Origin: Oscillospiraceae bacterium | Lineage (GTDB): Bacteria; Bacillota; Clostridia; Oscillospirales; Oscillospiraceae | Direction: 5' to 3' | Length of the DNA: 34,544 nt | Assembly: GCA_017411225.1 (NCBI GenBank) | Contig: JAFRDQ010000147.1 | Location: 1-34,544, forward strand | In this document: one piece after another, positions 1-7,699 of the stretch | Numbering within the stretch: position 1 is the stretch's first letter | Layout of the letters: the number at the start of each line of letters is the position of its first letter | Translations under genes and position numbers: made by a program | Notes under the pieces: generated by a model | Database searches by the model: none | What the model saw: the letters and a program-made list of their open reading frames with translations, nothing else | Told to the model about the DNA's origin: nothing

Positions 1-2
1 AT

Positions 3-3000
3 GACGCTGCACCTGTGCATGTGTATCAGGAAACCGGCGAATATACCATCCGGCTGACCGTCACGGATGACGAAGGAAACGAGGCGGTGCTCCTCAAGGA
101 AATCACGGTGAAGGAACGCGCTCTCGTCGGTACAGTCCGCATCCACATCGTGGATGAATACGGGAAAGTGGTCTCCAATGCTCCGGTTTACTTTGATCTC
201 GGCAGTGAGAATCAGGTCGTGCGCGGAACAGACTCCAGCGGCAACGTGACCTTTACCGCCGAGGTGGGCAAGCACGTCGTAGGCTGCGTCATTCCGGACA
301 ATGAGTGGCTCCCTGCCAAGAAAGAGGTCATCGTGACGGCAGGCGAGGTCTCCTCCGTCTCTATGACGCTGGTGCATCACACCATGATCGAGGGCCAGTT
401 TGAGATCACGCGCATGACCTTCGACGAGATTCAGGCTGCGGGCATCAATACAGCGCTGCCGGAGAACCAGCACATCGTCAAGGTGAATGTGGCGCTGACT
501 TACAGTTCCCAGCAGATTAACACCACCTTCATGTACAACCAGAGCACCGGCAAAACCATTGCAAAGCCCACGATCGTCACCACCTCGGACGGCCAGAAGC
601 GCCAGATCACCCCTGTGGTGCTCCATTCCGGCGGTAGCAGCGGAACCGGCGGCAGCTGGAACTTTGGCTCCGACGCCACCATCGCTTATCTGGATGTGCC
701 GGTGGAAGGCTCCTTCCTGAAGGAATTCTTCGATGTGAAGCTCCATATTATCAACAACGCGGCCAGCACATTCCGCATGACCGACAATGTGATCACGCTG
801 AATGTGCCGGAGGGCCTGTCCATTGTTGCGACCGCAGGTACCGAGAGCGGAAACGTGGTTTCCATTCCTGAGATCGCCGGCCAGACCACGAAGACCATCT
901 CCTGGATTCTCAGAGGCGATACGGCAGGAAGCTACCAGATCACAGCGGATTACTCCGGCATTCTGGCAGAGTTCAACGAGCCGATTTATACCACCTTCGT
1001 CGCCGAAGATCCGATCGAGGTCTATGGTCTCACAGCACTGAAGCTGATCGTAGAGCTCAACAGCACCATCATGTATGACGGCTTCTACTTCAACCTTTCC
1101 GTGCAGAATAATGGAAAAGCGGACATGTATCTGCCTTCTGTGGACGTTGTCAGCGACTCGATTACGACCTACCTGAAAAAGGCGAAAGAGCACGAAACCG
1201 GCGATGCGGTCACGCCGAAAGTCGAGTTGTTGAACCAAATGCTTTCCAACTCTTCCGGTTTTACGCAGCTGATTGGCAAAGACGAGACAATCACAACGCT
1301 TTCGCCCGGGATGACCTATACTAAAAAATATGTGGTATATGGAGCAACGGGGTATAACAATCTGCTCTATTTTAAGGAGGCTGCAGCAGAAATAACAGAA
1401 GGATATGGTGTTCAAGTCGAGATTGTTGAGACAGACATGGATCTTTACAGTATCGATCATGCGTTGGAAAAGATTGATGCCATCAACAATGATTTGACAA
1501 AATATCGCCAGTATACCAGTATTTTGAACGGCAGCAATTACTATTATGTCCAGCAATCCTTGGAGACAGACGGCGATTGGCTTGCCATGACCGGAGAGGA
1601 ATTGTACAACATCAAAGAAGCGATCCTGGGCTTTGATTTTACGTATTCCCCTGATGAGCTCAGTGAACAGACGCGAAAGACTGTGTCTCAGCTGATGATC
1701 GACGAGTCTATGCAGCAGGCCGTAGAGGCGAACATGCACACCAAAGAGATCAAGCTTGTTGCGAACATTGTGAATCTAGCTTCTGGCTATCTGGAGGATC
1801 AGAGCAAGGCGGAGGATGCTGAAAAGTTGAAAAACTTCTTTGGTAACACAAAGGAACTCAACGGAGCGGCAAAACAGATTTATAGCCTCACAGACTCTGA
1901 TGCCACTGTGGGAGAGCGCTTTCTTACGGTTGCTGCCAGCGCCGGGCTGAGCTATTCCGGCAGAGAAGCTTTGAAAGACTATTTTGCGTCACATGCTTAT
2001 AAGCAGGAGCAGCTGAATCAATTTAGCAAGACCTGCGAAACAGCAGGGAAACTGATCGAGTATACAGCGGGAGCGCTGGAGGTATGGGAAGATTCTGTCC
2101 AGTTGGAAAATGATTTGATTCAAATCGCGGCTGCTTACGAAGAGTCAGAAGTGCTTTTGGATATGCTCATCAACAACACGCAGAATCATTCGAGTATCAA
2201 CAAAGCATTGCGAGATATCAAAAGTGATATGAAGGATGCAAAGTCTGCGAAGATTGACTATTTCCATGACGAAATTATCAATTATATTGGTCAGGAAATC
2301 GACAAGGAGCTGCTTTTCAAGCAGATTCCCAAAGCGCTTGATAAGGCGTTTGAGACCAATATCGCTGTCACGGTCTCGATTGCGAAGACTATTATTGAGC
2401 TTGCGGACTTTGCCTTTGATTGGTCCGGGACCATCGAGGACATCCATCTGCTGCGAGTGCAGACAACTCTGAGCTTTGCGTTGAATGATTCTGCAAGTGA
2501 ATACGGTCTGAATTCACAAAATGAACAAGAAGCGGTACAGACTCTGAAGGCGCTGAAGTATGTCATTAAAATGCGCATGATTGGCGAGCAAAGCTTTGCT
2601 GCAATCAACAGCGAAAAGAGCGAGAAGAAGCAAAAGGAGATTCTGGATAAGATTAATGCGCAGAGAGGAACTCCTTATGCATCCCTGGACGAATATGCAA
2701 ATGATACACTAGCAAACATGCTCCGGATGCGAGATGCGCTGTTCTCTGACTATTACACCACGCTGGACATTCCGGATGCCCCGACGGTCTCCGTGAACTA
2801 CCTCACGAATCAGACCAACGAGACCTTCAGCAGCGCGTATGAGTACAGCTTCGACGGCATCAACTGGACAAAGTGCAGCGGCAAGATCTCCTTTGCTCCC
2901 GGCAATGTAGCGAAGCATCTGCGCGTCAGACAAGCAGAAAGCGCAGCGTCCTTCGCGGGCAACATTACCAGTGTGATCATTGCGGCAAAGCCGCTGATCC

Positions 3001-4082
3001 TCGGCGACGTCACGGCGGAGTATACCGGCGCCGGTTATGTGATCCGTGGCCTGGACAGCGGGACCTATCTCTATGCTTTGACGAACGAAAAGGGTGATGT
3101 CACCCTGACACGGAGTCTGCAGGTTGGAACTTCGGGTCAGGCGAGCGTGGACGCGGCAGAAAAGTGGACGTTTGTGGCGATCGGCACGCCGGCAAGCGCT
3201 GAAGCTCCCGCATCTGTCGTGCGCTATCTGGTACCTGAAAATGCGGATCCAAACGCGATTCAGATTATTGCGCAGCCGAAAGACGTGAAGGCAGCAGAGA
3301 ATGAACAAGTGCAGTTCTGCGTTGAAGCAGAGGGCGAAGGCCTGCTCTATCGCTGGCAGTACCAGGAACCTGGGGAGAATGTCTGGAACAGCTCCGGACT
3401 CACGGGCAGTGATACAAATACGCTGTCGTTCCTTGCTGTGTCGGATTTGAATGGTCGGTTGTTCCGCTGCAAGATCACAGATGTCTTCGGGCATGAGATC
3501 ATGACGGACGCAGTGAAACTGACGGTGAGTACGGCAGCGCAGGACAATCCGTTCCAGGATGTGCCAGAGGGAGTGTATTATCATGATGCTGTCCTTTGGG
3601 CTTTCAACCATAATCCGCAGATTACAACCGGAGTAACACCAAGCACCTTCGTCCCTGGTGGGACCTGCACCCGTGCGCATGTTGTTACATTCCTGTGGCG
3701 TGCAGTCGGACAGCCGGAGCCAGCACATACGGAAAGTCCATTTACCGATGTGAACCGTGATGCTTATTATTATAAGGCAGTTCTTTGGGCGCTGGAGAAC
3801 GGCATTACAACGGGGGTCACGCCTACAACATTTAATCCGAATGGTGTGTGTACTCGTGCGCAAGTAGTCACATTTATGTGGCGCGCGGCAGGATCTCCGA
3901 ATCCCGAGCGCACAGACAATCCGTTTTTGGATGTTCCGAAAGACAGCTATTATGCAAAGGCGGTTCTCTGGGCGCTGGAGAATGAAATCACAACAGGCTA
4001 CACTGCGACGATGTTCATTCCGAATAACGCGTGTACCCGTGCGCAAGTGGTTACGTTCCTGTATCGAGGCAAGGATATCTGA
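3..4082 (+). CDS. giant surface protein, PKD/Ig-like with 3 SLH repeats (5' partial)
   Basis: The frame is open from base 3 and the first in-frame start-like codon is a GTG at 15 inside a domain, so the true start lies left of the window. The first residues (GEYTIRLTVTDDEGNEA) are the end of a PKD beta-sandwich. Next come a carboxypeptidase-regulatory-like stretch (about residues 35-115, numbered from base 15), several beta-rich segments to about 480, and a long predominantly helical, charged middle (about 490-915). An Ig-like domain with a W/C pattern lies near 1085-1170. Three SLH repeats fill 1176-1355, each ending in a CTRAQVVTF-type motif. By family knowledge, SLH repeats bind secondary cell-wall polymer, so the product is probably displayed on the cell surface as an adhesin or scaffold. 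I see no enzyme motif. Codon use in about 1210-2760 is visibly more AT-rich than the flanks, suggesting a mosaic gene. Confidence 0.85.
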   Translation, partial: DAAPVHVYQETGEYTIRLTVTDDEGNEAVLLKEITVKERALVGTVRIHIVDEYGKVVSNAPVYFDLGSENQVVRGTDSSGNVTFTAEVGKHVVGCVIPDNEWLPAKKEVIVTAGEVSSVSMTLVHHTMIEGQFEITRMTFDEIQAAGINTALPENQHIVKVNVALTYSSQQINTTFMYNQSTGKTIAKPTIVTTSDGQKRQITPVVLHSGGSSGTGGSWNFGSDATIAYLDVPVEGSFLKEFFDVKLHIINNAASTFRMTDNVITLNVPEGLSIVATAGTESGNVVSIPEIAGQTTKTISWILRGDTAGSYQITADYSGILAEFNEPIYTTFVAEDPIEVYGLTALKLIVELNSTIMYDGFYFNLSVQNNGKADMYLPSVDVVSDSITTYLKKAKEHETGDAVTPKVELLNQMLSNSSGFTQLIGKDETITTLSPGMTYTKKYVVYGATGYNNLLYFKEAAAEITEGYGVQVEIVETDMDLYSIDHALEKIDAINNDLTKYRQYTSILNGSNYYYVQQSLETDGDWLAMTGEELYNIKEAILGFDFTYSPDELSEQTRKTVSQLMIDESMQQAVEANMHTKEIKLVANIVNLASGYLEDQSKAEDAEKLKNFFGNTKELNGAAKQIYSLTDSDATVGERFLTVAASAGLSYSGREALKDYFASHAYKQEQLNQFSKTCETAGKLIEYTAGALEVWEDSVQLENDLIQIAAAYEESEVLLDMLINNTQNHSSINKALRDIKSDMKDAKSAKIDYFHDEIINYIGQEIDKELLFKQIPKALDKAFETNIAVTVSIAKTIIELADFAFDWSGTIEDIHLLRVQTTLSFALNDSASEYGLNSQNEQEAVQTLKALKYVIKMRMIGEQSFAAINSEKSEKKQKEILDKINAQRGTPYASLDEYANDTLANMLRMRDALFSDYYTTLDIPDAPTVSVNYLTNQTNETFSSAYEYSFDGINWTKCSGKISFAPGNVAKHLRVRQAESAASFAGNITSVIIAAKPLILGDVTAEYTGAGYVIRGLDSGTYLYALTNEKGDVTLTRSLQVGTSGQASVDAAEKWTFVAIGTPASAEAPASVVRYLVPENADPNAIQIIAQPKDVKAAENEQVQFCVEAEGEGLLYRWQYQEPGENVWNSSGLTGSDTNTLSFLAVSDLNGRLFRCKITDVFGHEIMTDAVKLTVSTAAQDNPFQDVPEGVYYHDAVLWAFNHNPQITTGVTPSTFVPGGTCTRAHVVTFLWRAVGQPEPAHTESPFTDVNRDAYYYKAVLWALENGITTGVTPTTFNPNGVCTRAQVVTFMWRAAGSPNPERTDNPFLDVPKDSYYAKAVLWALENEITTGYTATMFIPNNACTRAQVVTFLYRGKDI

Positions 4083-4152
4083 AAACCTAAAGCGAGAGGC
4101 ATAAGCTTGAAAATCAGATATTCCTCTTGAGCAAGACAAAACTTTATTGGAC

Positions 4153-4199
4153 AACCGAAGGGTCTGATTTTGCACTGAGCAGATTCAGACCCTTTGGTT
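4153..4199 (+). terminator. hairpin after the giant SLH gene
   Basis: A 15-bp stem (4153-4167 with 4185-4199, one G-U pair) with a 17-nt loop starts 71 nt after the SLH gene stop. The following TATATTG is only a weak U-tract, so it could terminate inefficiently or act as an mRNA 3' stabiliser. Confidence 0.5.
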
Positions 4200-4312
4200 A
4201 TATTGTAAGCTTTGGAAAATGATTTGTTTGGCACGCGATAGTTTCTAGTGCTCCCGCGCGCATTGTTTCTGTGCTTCTCAATTCTGAATATGGGCAATGA
4301 TAGTTAATTTAT

Positions 4313-4357
4313 AAAAAGCTCACCCTGCTTTTGGACTCGGCAAGGGAGAGCTTTAAT
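4313..4357 (-). terminator. intrinsic terminator, best read on minus strand
   Basis: AAAGCTC (4315-4321) pairs with GAGCTTT (4348-4354), with extra inner pairing of CCCTGC against GCAAGGG. Read on the minus strand, the hairpin is followed by TTTTTAT. No intact minus-strand gene precedes it, so it may be left from the decayed DNA to its right. Confidence 0.4.
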
Positions 4358-4536
4358 ATTCAAAGTTAAGATAGGTTGGTTTGACCCCAATTGACCCCAA
4401 CCAGGATGAAATTAATGAAATTATTGGACTGACCGGGCGCAAAATTCACGATTTAATAAACTTTATGGTACTAGATGTGTTCAATAAAATTAATGATAAA
4501 ACAGCTGGGCAATTCGAAGCCTTCTTCCCCTGCCAT

Positions 4537-4573
4537 ATCAGCACAACCATTTTGATACAATGGTTGTGCTGAT
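4537..4573. repeat. perfect 15-bp inverted repeat, 7-nt loop
   Basis: ATCAGCACAACCATT (4537-4551) and its exact reverse complement (4559-4573) flank the loop TTGATAC. It is the first of three hairpins in 135 bp. It has no clean U-tract, so it may be a terminator or a site left by a mobile element. Confidence 0.6.
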
Positions 4574-4583
4574 TGACTTTTCA

Positions 4584-4618
4584 GAAAGCCTTTGATTTCA
4601 AAGGGTTTCGGGCTTTTT
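4584..4618 (+). terminator. intrinsic terminator
   Basis: AAAGCC (4585-4590) pairs with GGCTTT (4611-4616), with an inner TTTGA/TCAAA stem, and the T-run reaches 4618. It is the second of three tandem + strand hairpins with no intact gene directly upstream. Confidence 0.5.
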
Positions 4619-4631
4619 GATCATGATTAGT

Positions 4632-4672
4632 GCCGTCGTGAGAGTAGCTTCACGGCGGCTTTTTTCTTTTTT
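4632..4672 (+). terminator. strong intrinsic terminator
   Basis: GCCGTCGTGA (4632-4641) pairs with TCACGGCGGC (4650-4659, one G-U), the loop is 8 nt, and a long T-rich tract runs from 4660 to 4672. Third of the tandem set. Confidence 0.75.
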
Positions 4673-4702
4673 GGGACAAGTTCTGTACTGTTGTAGCCGA
4701 TA

Positions 4703-4764
4703 AATCGTTCAATTTGAGGGGAATCGTTCAATTTGACCCCCCCCCTCTAGTTTACATAATTATT
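4703..4764 (+). repeat. IS-end-like repeat, copy 1
   Basis: Two exact copies of AATCGTTCAATTTGA (4703-4717 and 4722-4736, period 19) are followed by a run of nine C and then GTTTACATAATTATT (4750-4764). The same words recur near 10167 and 12390. Short tandem terminal repeats of this type resemble ends of IS21-like elements; that assignment is inference from pattern only, and no transposase is present. Confidence 0.5.
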
Positions 4765-4818
4765 AAATTGTTTTTGCGGCTGGAAACGACAAAGAATCCT
4801 GTAGTTAAAAGTAATTTA

Positions 4819-4844
4819 CCCCAGAGCAGAAAAGTGCTCTGGGG
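4819..4844 (-). terminator. hairpin after truncated HTH gene
   Basis: A perfect 10-bp stem, CCCCAGAGCA (4819-4828) with TGCTCTGGGG (4835-4844), and a 6-nt loop lie 7 nt past the minus-strand stop at 4852-4854. The minus-strand tail is T-poor at first, so termination strength is uncertain. It also reads into CTTTGTCTT on the + strand. Confidence 0.5.
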
Positions 4845-4851
4845 CTTTGTC

Positions 4852-5175
4852 TTATAGATAGGATTCTGATTCCAGAAACTCTTCTACAAGCGCTTTGAGC
4901 TTGTCAGCCTGCCGGGACACGGATGATGTGGAAACGCCGCTAGAGCGCGAATATTCGCTCTTAGTGAATTCCCGCATCAACGCCTTCGCAAGCGGTGCGA
5001 GACGGGGAGAGCGGGCTTCGACAAACCGTTCAAAGTCACGGCACATGCGCTCATAGCGATCACCTTCCGGACTGGAGAAGGGGGTGGGAATATCGTAGGT
5101 TTCACCGTCTTCTCCGGCCAAGGAAGAGAGGGTAATCGTCGTATGGGCCTGGCGGTAAGGCTCATACTTGCATCG
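4852..5175 (-). pseudogene. C-terminal fragment of an HTH (sigma-70 region 4-like) protein
   Basis: The open frame on the minus strand has no good start: the only candidates are internal (TTG at 5121), it has no ribosome binding site, and in-frame coding continues upstream to a stop at 5176-5178. The remaining roughly 100 residues read [15 protein letters not shown], then an acidic linker, then a helical C-terminus with KSEYSRSSGVSTSSVSRQ, which fits a helix-turn-helix. The overall look matches C-terminal regions of sigma-70-like proteins carried by mobile elements, but this is by eye. The upstream (N-terminal) part is missing exactly where a glutathione-peroxidase fragment of opposite orientation begins, so this is a truncated relic at a recombination junction. 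Confidence 0.6.
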
Positions 5176-5336
5176 TTAACACGGCTACCAAATGCGGTCT
5201 GACGCCGCAGTATGAGGGGCTGGAGGCGCTCTACGAAAAATATCATGAACAGGGCTTCGAGATCCTGGACTTTCCCTGCAATCAGTTTGCGTTCCAGGCT
5301 CCCGGCAGCGCGGAGAAGATCTCATGTAATTCATGA
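5172..5336 (+). pseudogene. glutathione peroxidase fragment
   Basis: Reading from 5172 gives [20 protein letters not shown] followed by a segment with [13 protein letters not shown] and AEKIS, then non-homologous residues and a stop at 5334-5336. This is the conserved core of thioredoxin-fold glutathione/thiol peroxidases (NTAxxCG with the catalytic Cys, then the FPCNQF block). About 30 N-terminal residues and the whole C-terminal two thirds, including the WNF catalytic motif, are absent. There is no start codon or ribosome binding site. The fragment starts immediately at the end of the truncated HTH gene on the other strand, which indicates that gpx was cut by insertion or deletion. Confidence 0.75.
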
Positions 5337-5344
5337 TAAATCTC

Positions 5345-5373
5345 TTGCGATTTTGCGCTGTATCGCTTACACT
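5345..5373 (+). promoter_or_regulatory. candidate sigma-A promoter for SLH-transglutaminase gene
   Basis: TTGCGA (5345-5350), a 17-nt spacer and TACACT (5368-5373), 44 nt before the start codon. Position and spacing fit; the -10 is imperfect. Confidence 0.35.
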
Positions 5374-5416
5374 AATGACACAGCAACACTACTGAAATCA
5401 AAAAGGAGAGAACAGC

Positions 5417-6946
5417 ATGAAAAAGAAATCTTCTGCATTACTGCTGGTGCTGTGCATGATGTTCAGTCTGCTTCCGTTTGGCGCTGCCGCGGCTGGCTTT
5501 CAGGACGTGGCGGCCGACGCGTATTATCATGATCCCGTCGACTGGGCGCTGAACCACGAGCCGCAGATCACGAACGGCACCAGCCCCACCACCTTCAGCC
5601 CAAACAACACCTGCAAGCGCTGCGAGGTCGTCACCTTCCTGTGGCGTTCCTTCGGCGCCGAGAAGATGACGGGGGAGAACCCCTTCGAGGACGTGAAAAC
5701 CACGGACTATTTCTATGACGCGGTGCTGTGGGCCGTGGACAAGGGCATCACGAACGGCATCGACGAGACGCACTTCGCCCCCGGCAATCCCTGCACGCGC
5801 GAGCAGGTGGCCGCGTTCCTGTGGCGCGCCTCCGGCAAGCCCGATACGACCGTGCTGGTATCGCCCTATGCGGACGTGCTGAACCGGGAATCGTATTCCT
5901 TCACGCCGATCCTCTGGGCATACGAAAACGGCATCACGAACGGCATGAGAGCGAACGCCTTCGGCTGTGCGTCTCCCTGCACCCGCGGGCAGATCGTCAC
6001 GTTCCTCTACCGTGCGCTGGCAAAGCCGCTTGCGCCCGTGGAGACGGACGGCAAAATCCACTTCCAGCCCAAGGTTGCCTCGAAGTATCTGTCTGACGTC
6101 TTCGGCGAGCCGATGGTCGAGGCCTGGTTCAATCTGGTCGACGCGATCATGGCCGGAAAAACCGAGTTTGCCTGCCCGGACGACCACACCTTTGCCTGGG
6201 TGACTGGTCAGTTCCCGGACAAGTGCCTGCCTCCGCTGCATGGCCACATCTGGGCTGTTGATCCGGATCACCCCGTGAAAAACGGCGTTGCCCGCTTCAT
6301 GTATGACATTCCGTATTCGGAAGTGCAGGCGATGATCGCGGACTTTTCCAAGATGGTTGAGGACATCCTCAATCAGACCATGATGCCGGAAAACACCGTT
6401 TTTGAAAAGGCGCTGCTGTTGTACCGATACTTTGACACGCATTACGTCTATGATTGGGATGAGTATTATTTAAATGAGGATGGCAAGGCGTACGACCTCT
6501 CCAGCTACCGTATGCTCACCGAGAAGATGGGAATCTGCCAGGAGGTTTCTGTCGCCTACTCCTACCTGCTGATGCTGGCCGGCGTGGAAGCCACCACTGT
6601 CGGAGGCTACAACCATCAGTGGAGCTATATCCGGCTGAACGGCCATGACTATCACATTGATCCCACCTGGGCGATGCAGAGCGACGGCAAGCTTGCGACG
6701 TTCCTGATGACCGACGCCCAGCGCTACGCAGAGGGCGGCTATTCGAAGGATCAGTTCCGTTACGTCTCCAACTATTCGCAGGATCATCCGCACCCTGCCT
6801 ACGCCGCGAACGATGAGACCTTCGCCGTGCTGTGGAACGGCTTCTTTGAGTCTCTCAATCAGGAAAACCAGACCCTGATTTACTCCGCCGAGGGCGACGA
6901 TGGCATGTGGAAGCCGGACAATGTCTTCAGCTACAAGGGCTATTAA
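5417..6946 (+). CDS. SLH protein with transglutaminase-like domain
   Basis: 509 residues starting at an ATG 7 nt after AAAAGGAGAG. A signal peptide (residues 1-26, ending GAAAAG) leads into three N-terminal SLH repeats (about 27-205), then a linker and a transglutaminase-like/cysteine-protease-fold domain (about 325-480). The likely catalytic triad is Cys374 in GICQEVSVAYSYL, His400 in HQWSY and Asp415 in HIDPTW, in the usual order and spacing. Bacterial members of this fold act as proteases, amidases or cross-linking enzymes; the substrate cannot be told from sequence. SLH repeats should hold it on the cell wall. SLH at the N-terminus contrasts with the other SLH genes here, which carry it at the C-terminus. 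A strong hairpin follows. Repeat 1 has CKRCE rather than CTRxQ. Confidence 0.88.
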   Translation: MKKKSSALLLVLCMMFSLLPFGAAAAGFQDVAADAYYHDPVDWALNHEPQITNGTSPTTFSPNNTCKRCEVVTFLWRSFGAEKMTGENPFEDVKTTDYFYDAVLWAVDKGITNGIDETHFAPGNPCTREQVAAFLWRASGKPDTTVLVSPYADVLNRESYSFTPILWAYENGITNGMRANAFGCASPCTRGQIVTFLYRALAKPLAPVETDGKIHFQPKVASKYLSDVFGEPMVEAWFNLVDAIMAGKTEFACPDDHTFAWVTGQFPDKCLPPLHGHIWAVDPDHPVKNGVARFMYDIPYSEVQAMIADFSKMVEDILNQTMMPENTVFEKALLLYRYFDTHYVYDWDEYYLNEDGKAYDLSSYRMLTEKMGICQEVSVAYSYLLMLAGVEATTVGGYNHQWSYIRLNGHDYHIDPTWAMQSDGKLATFLMTDAQRYAEGGYSKDQFRYVSNYSQDHPHPAYAANDETFAVLWNGFFESLNQENQTLIYSAEGDDGMWKPDNVFSYKGY

Positions 6947-6960
6947 AGAAGAGAATCAAA

Positions 6961-6997
6961 CGAAAAAGCAGCATGTCCAAAACGTGCTGCTTTTTCG
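6961..6997 (+). terminator. bidirectional intrinsic terminator
   Basis: A 15-bp stem (6961-6975 with 6983-6997, one G-U pair), a 7-nt loop, and A- and T-tracts built into the stem base. It begins 14 nt after the preceding stop codon. Confidence 0.8.
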
Positions 6998-7087
6998 AAA
7001 ATCTTCCAATCACTCTGTCCAGGTGTTTTCTTTTTACAGATCCTGAAAAGTATATAAGCCATTCGACTTTCCAACGCGCAAGCGGCG

Positions 7088-7096
7088 TGTTATAAT
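7088..7096 (+). promoter_or_regulatory. extended -10 promoter for lipoprotein gene
   Basis: TGTTATAAT is a perfect extended -10 element about 50 nt before the lipoprotein start codon. There is no convincing -35 at 17 nt, which is typical for extended -10 promoters. Confidence 0.5.
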
Positions 7097-7145
7097 TTAC
7101 CACAGTATAATGCAATCTTTGTTTTGCAGAAAGGAGTCATTTGAT

Positions 7146-7514
7146 ATGAAAAGAAACCATGCAGTTCTCGCGATTGCGCTGGTGCTTGTCCTGATCCTCT
7201 CCGTTGCCGGATGCAGCAGCAAAAAAGCAGACGCCTCCATTGTCGGCACTTGGGAGTATTTGGATGATGGCATGGCTTTCACCTATGATCTGAAGGATGA
7301 CGGAACCGGCACCTACACGATGAACGTCGGCGAGGAGGACGTCGTCTATGAGCTGAAGTATGAAGTAAAGGACGGACACCTGCTGGTGACCTATGTGAAC
7401 AACGAGACGTTCAGCGAGGAGGACGTGTTCGACAACGAAATCAGCTTCCAGGATGAAAACACAATCCTCATCAAGGATTCCTTCGGTGAGGAAATGACCT
7501 TCGTCCGGAAATAA
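7146..7514 (+). CDS. small secreted lipoprotein, lipocalin-like
   Basis: 122 residues from the ATG at 7146, which has AGAAAGGAG upstream; an earlier in-frame start at 7110 lacks a ribosome binding site and would precede the signal. The N-terminus is a lipoprotein signal with lipobox SVAGC (lipidated Cys23). The mature part begins with VGTWEYLDDGMAFTYDLKDD and is an alternating beta-strand protein with repeated W/Y/F and acidic turns. This resembles small lipocalin-like domains (DUF5640-type) common in Clostridia, whose ligands are generally unknown. It sits alone between two terminators. It is acidic and has no catalytic motif that I recognise. Confidence 0.8.
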   Translation: MKRNHAVLAIALVLVLILSVAGCSSKKADASIVGTWEYLDDGMAFTYDLKDDGTGTYTMNVGEEDVVYELKYEVKDGHLLVTYVNNETFSEEDVFDNEISFQDENTILIKDSFGEEMTFVRK

Positions 7515-7554
7515 AACCGGAAAAAGATGCATGAGCGGAGCAAAATGCTCTTAG

Positions 7555-7604
7555 AAAGCAGGCCACCTGTTCTCCGTTGGGGGGCAGCCAACCTGCTTTT
7601 TATT
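7555..7604 (+). terminator. intrinsic terminator after lipoprotein gene
   Basis: AAAGCAGG (7555-7562) pairs with CCTGCTTT (7592-7599), followed by TTTTTATTT. The 29-nt interior can pair further (CTG/CAG). Confidence 0.55.
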
Positions 7605-7699
7605 TAAAATTCAATCATCTGGAACGGAGGCGATTTGTAATGACATGCCCCAACTGTGGTTGTGAGATGGAGCACGGAAGGAGAAAAGGAGGACGGATC

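Noticed and set aside
2709..4175. 488-codon minus-strand frame opposite the SLH repeats
   Set aside because: Composition is Cys/Arg-rich and mirrors the repetitive SLH coding; no start signal and no recognisable domain.
4381..4572. 63-codon AT-rich frame starting at TTG (DEINEIIGLTGRKIHDLINF)
   Set aside because: No ribosome binding site, a weak start, it ends inside the 15-bp inverted repeat, and I recognise no family. It could be a relic but cannot be supported as a gene.
5212..5532. 106-codon + frame across the gpx relic and the next start
   Set aside because: The gpx homology is in a different frame; this frame runs out of frame through the signal peptide of the SLH-transglutaminase gene.
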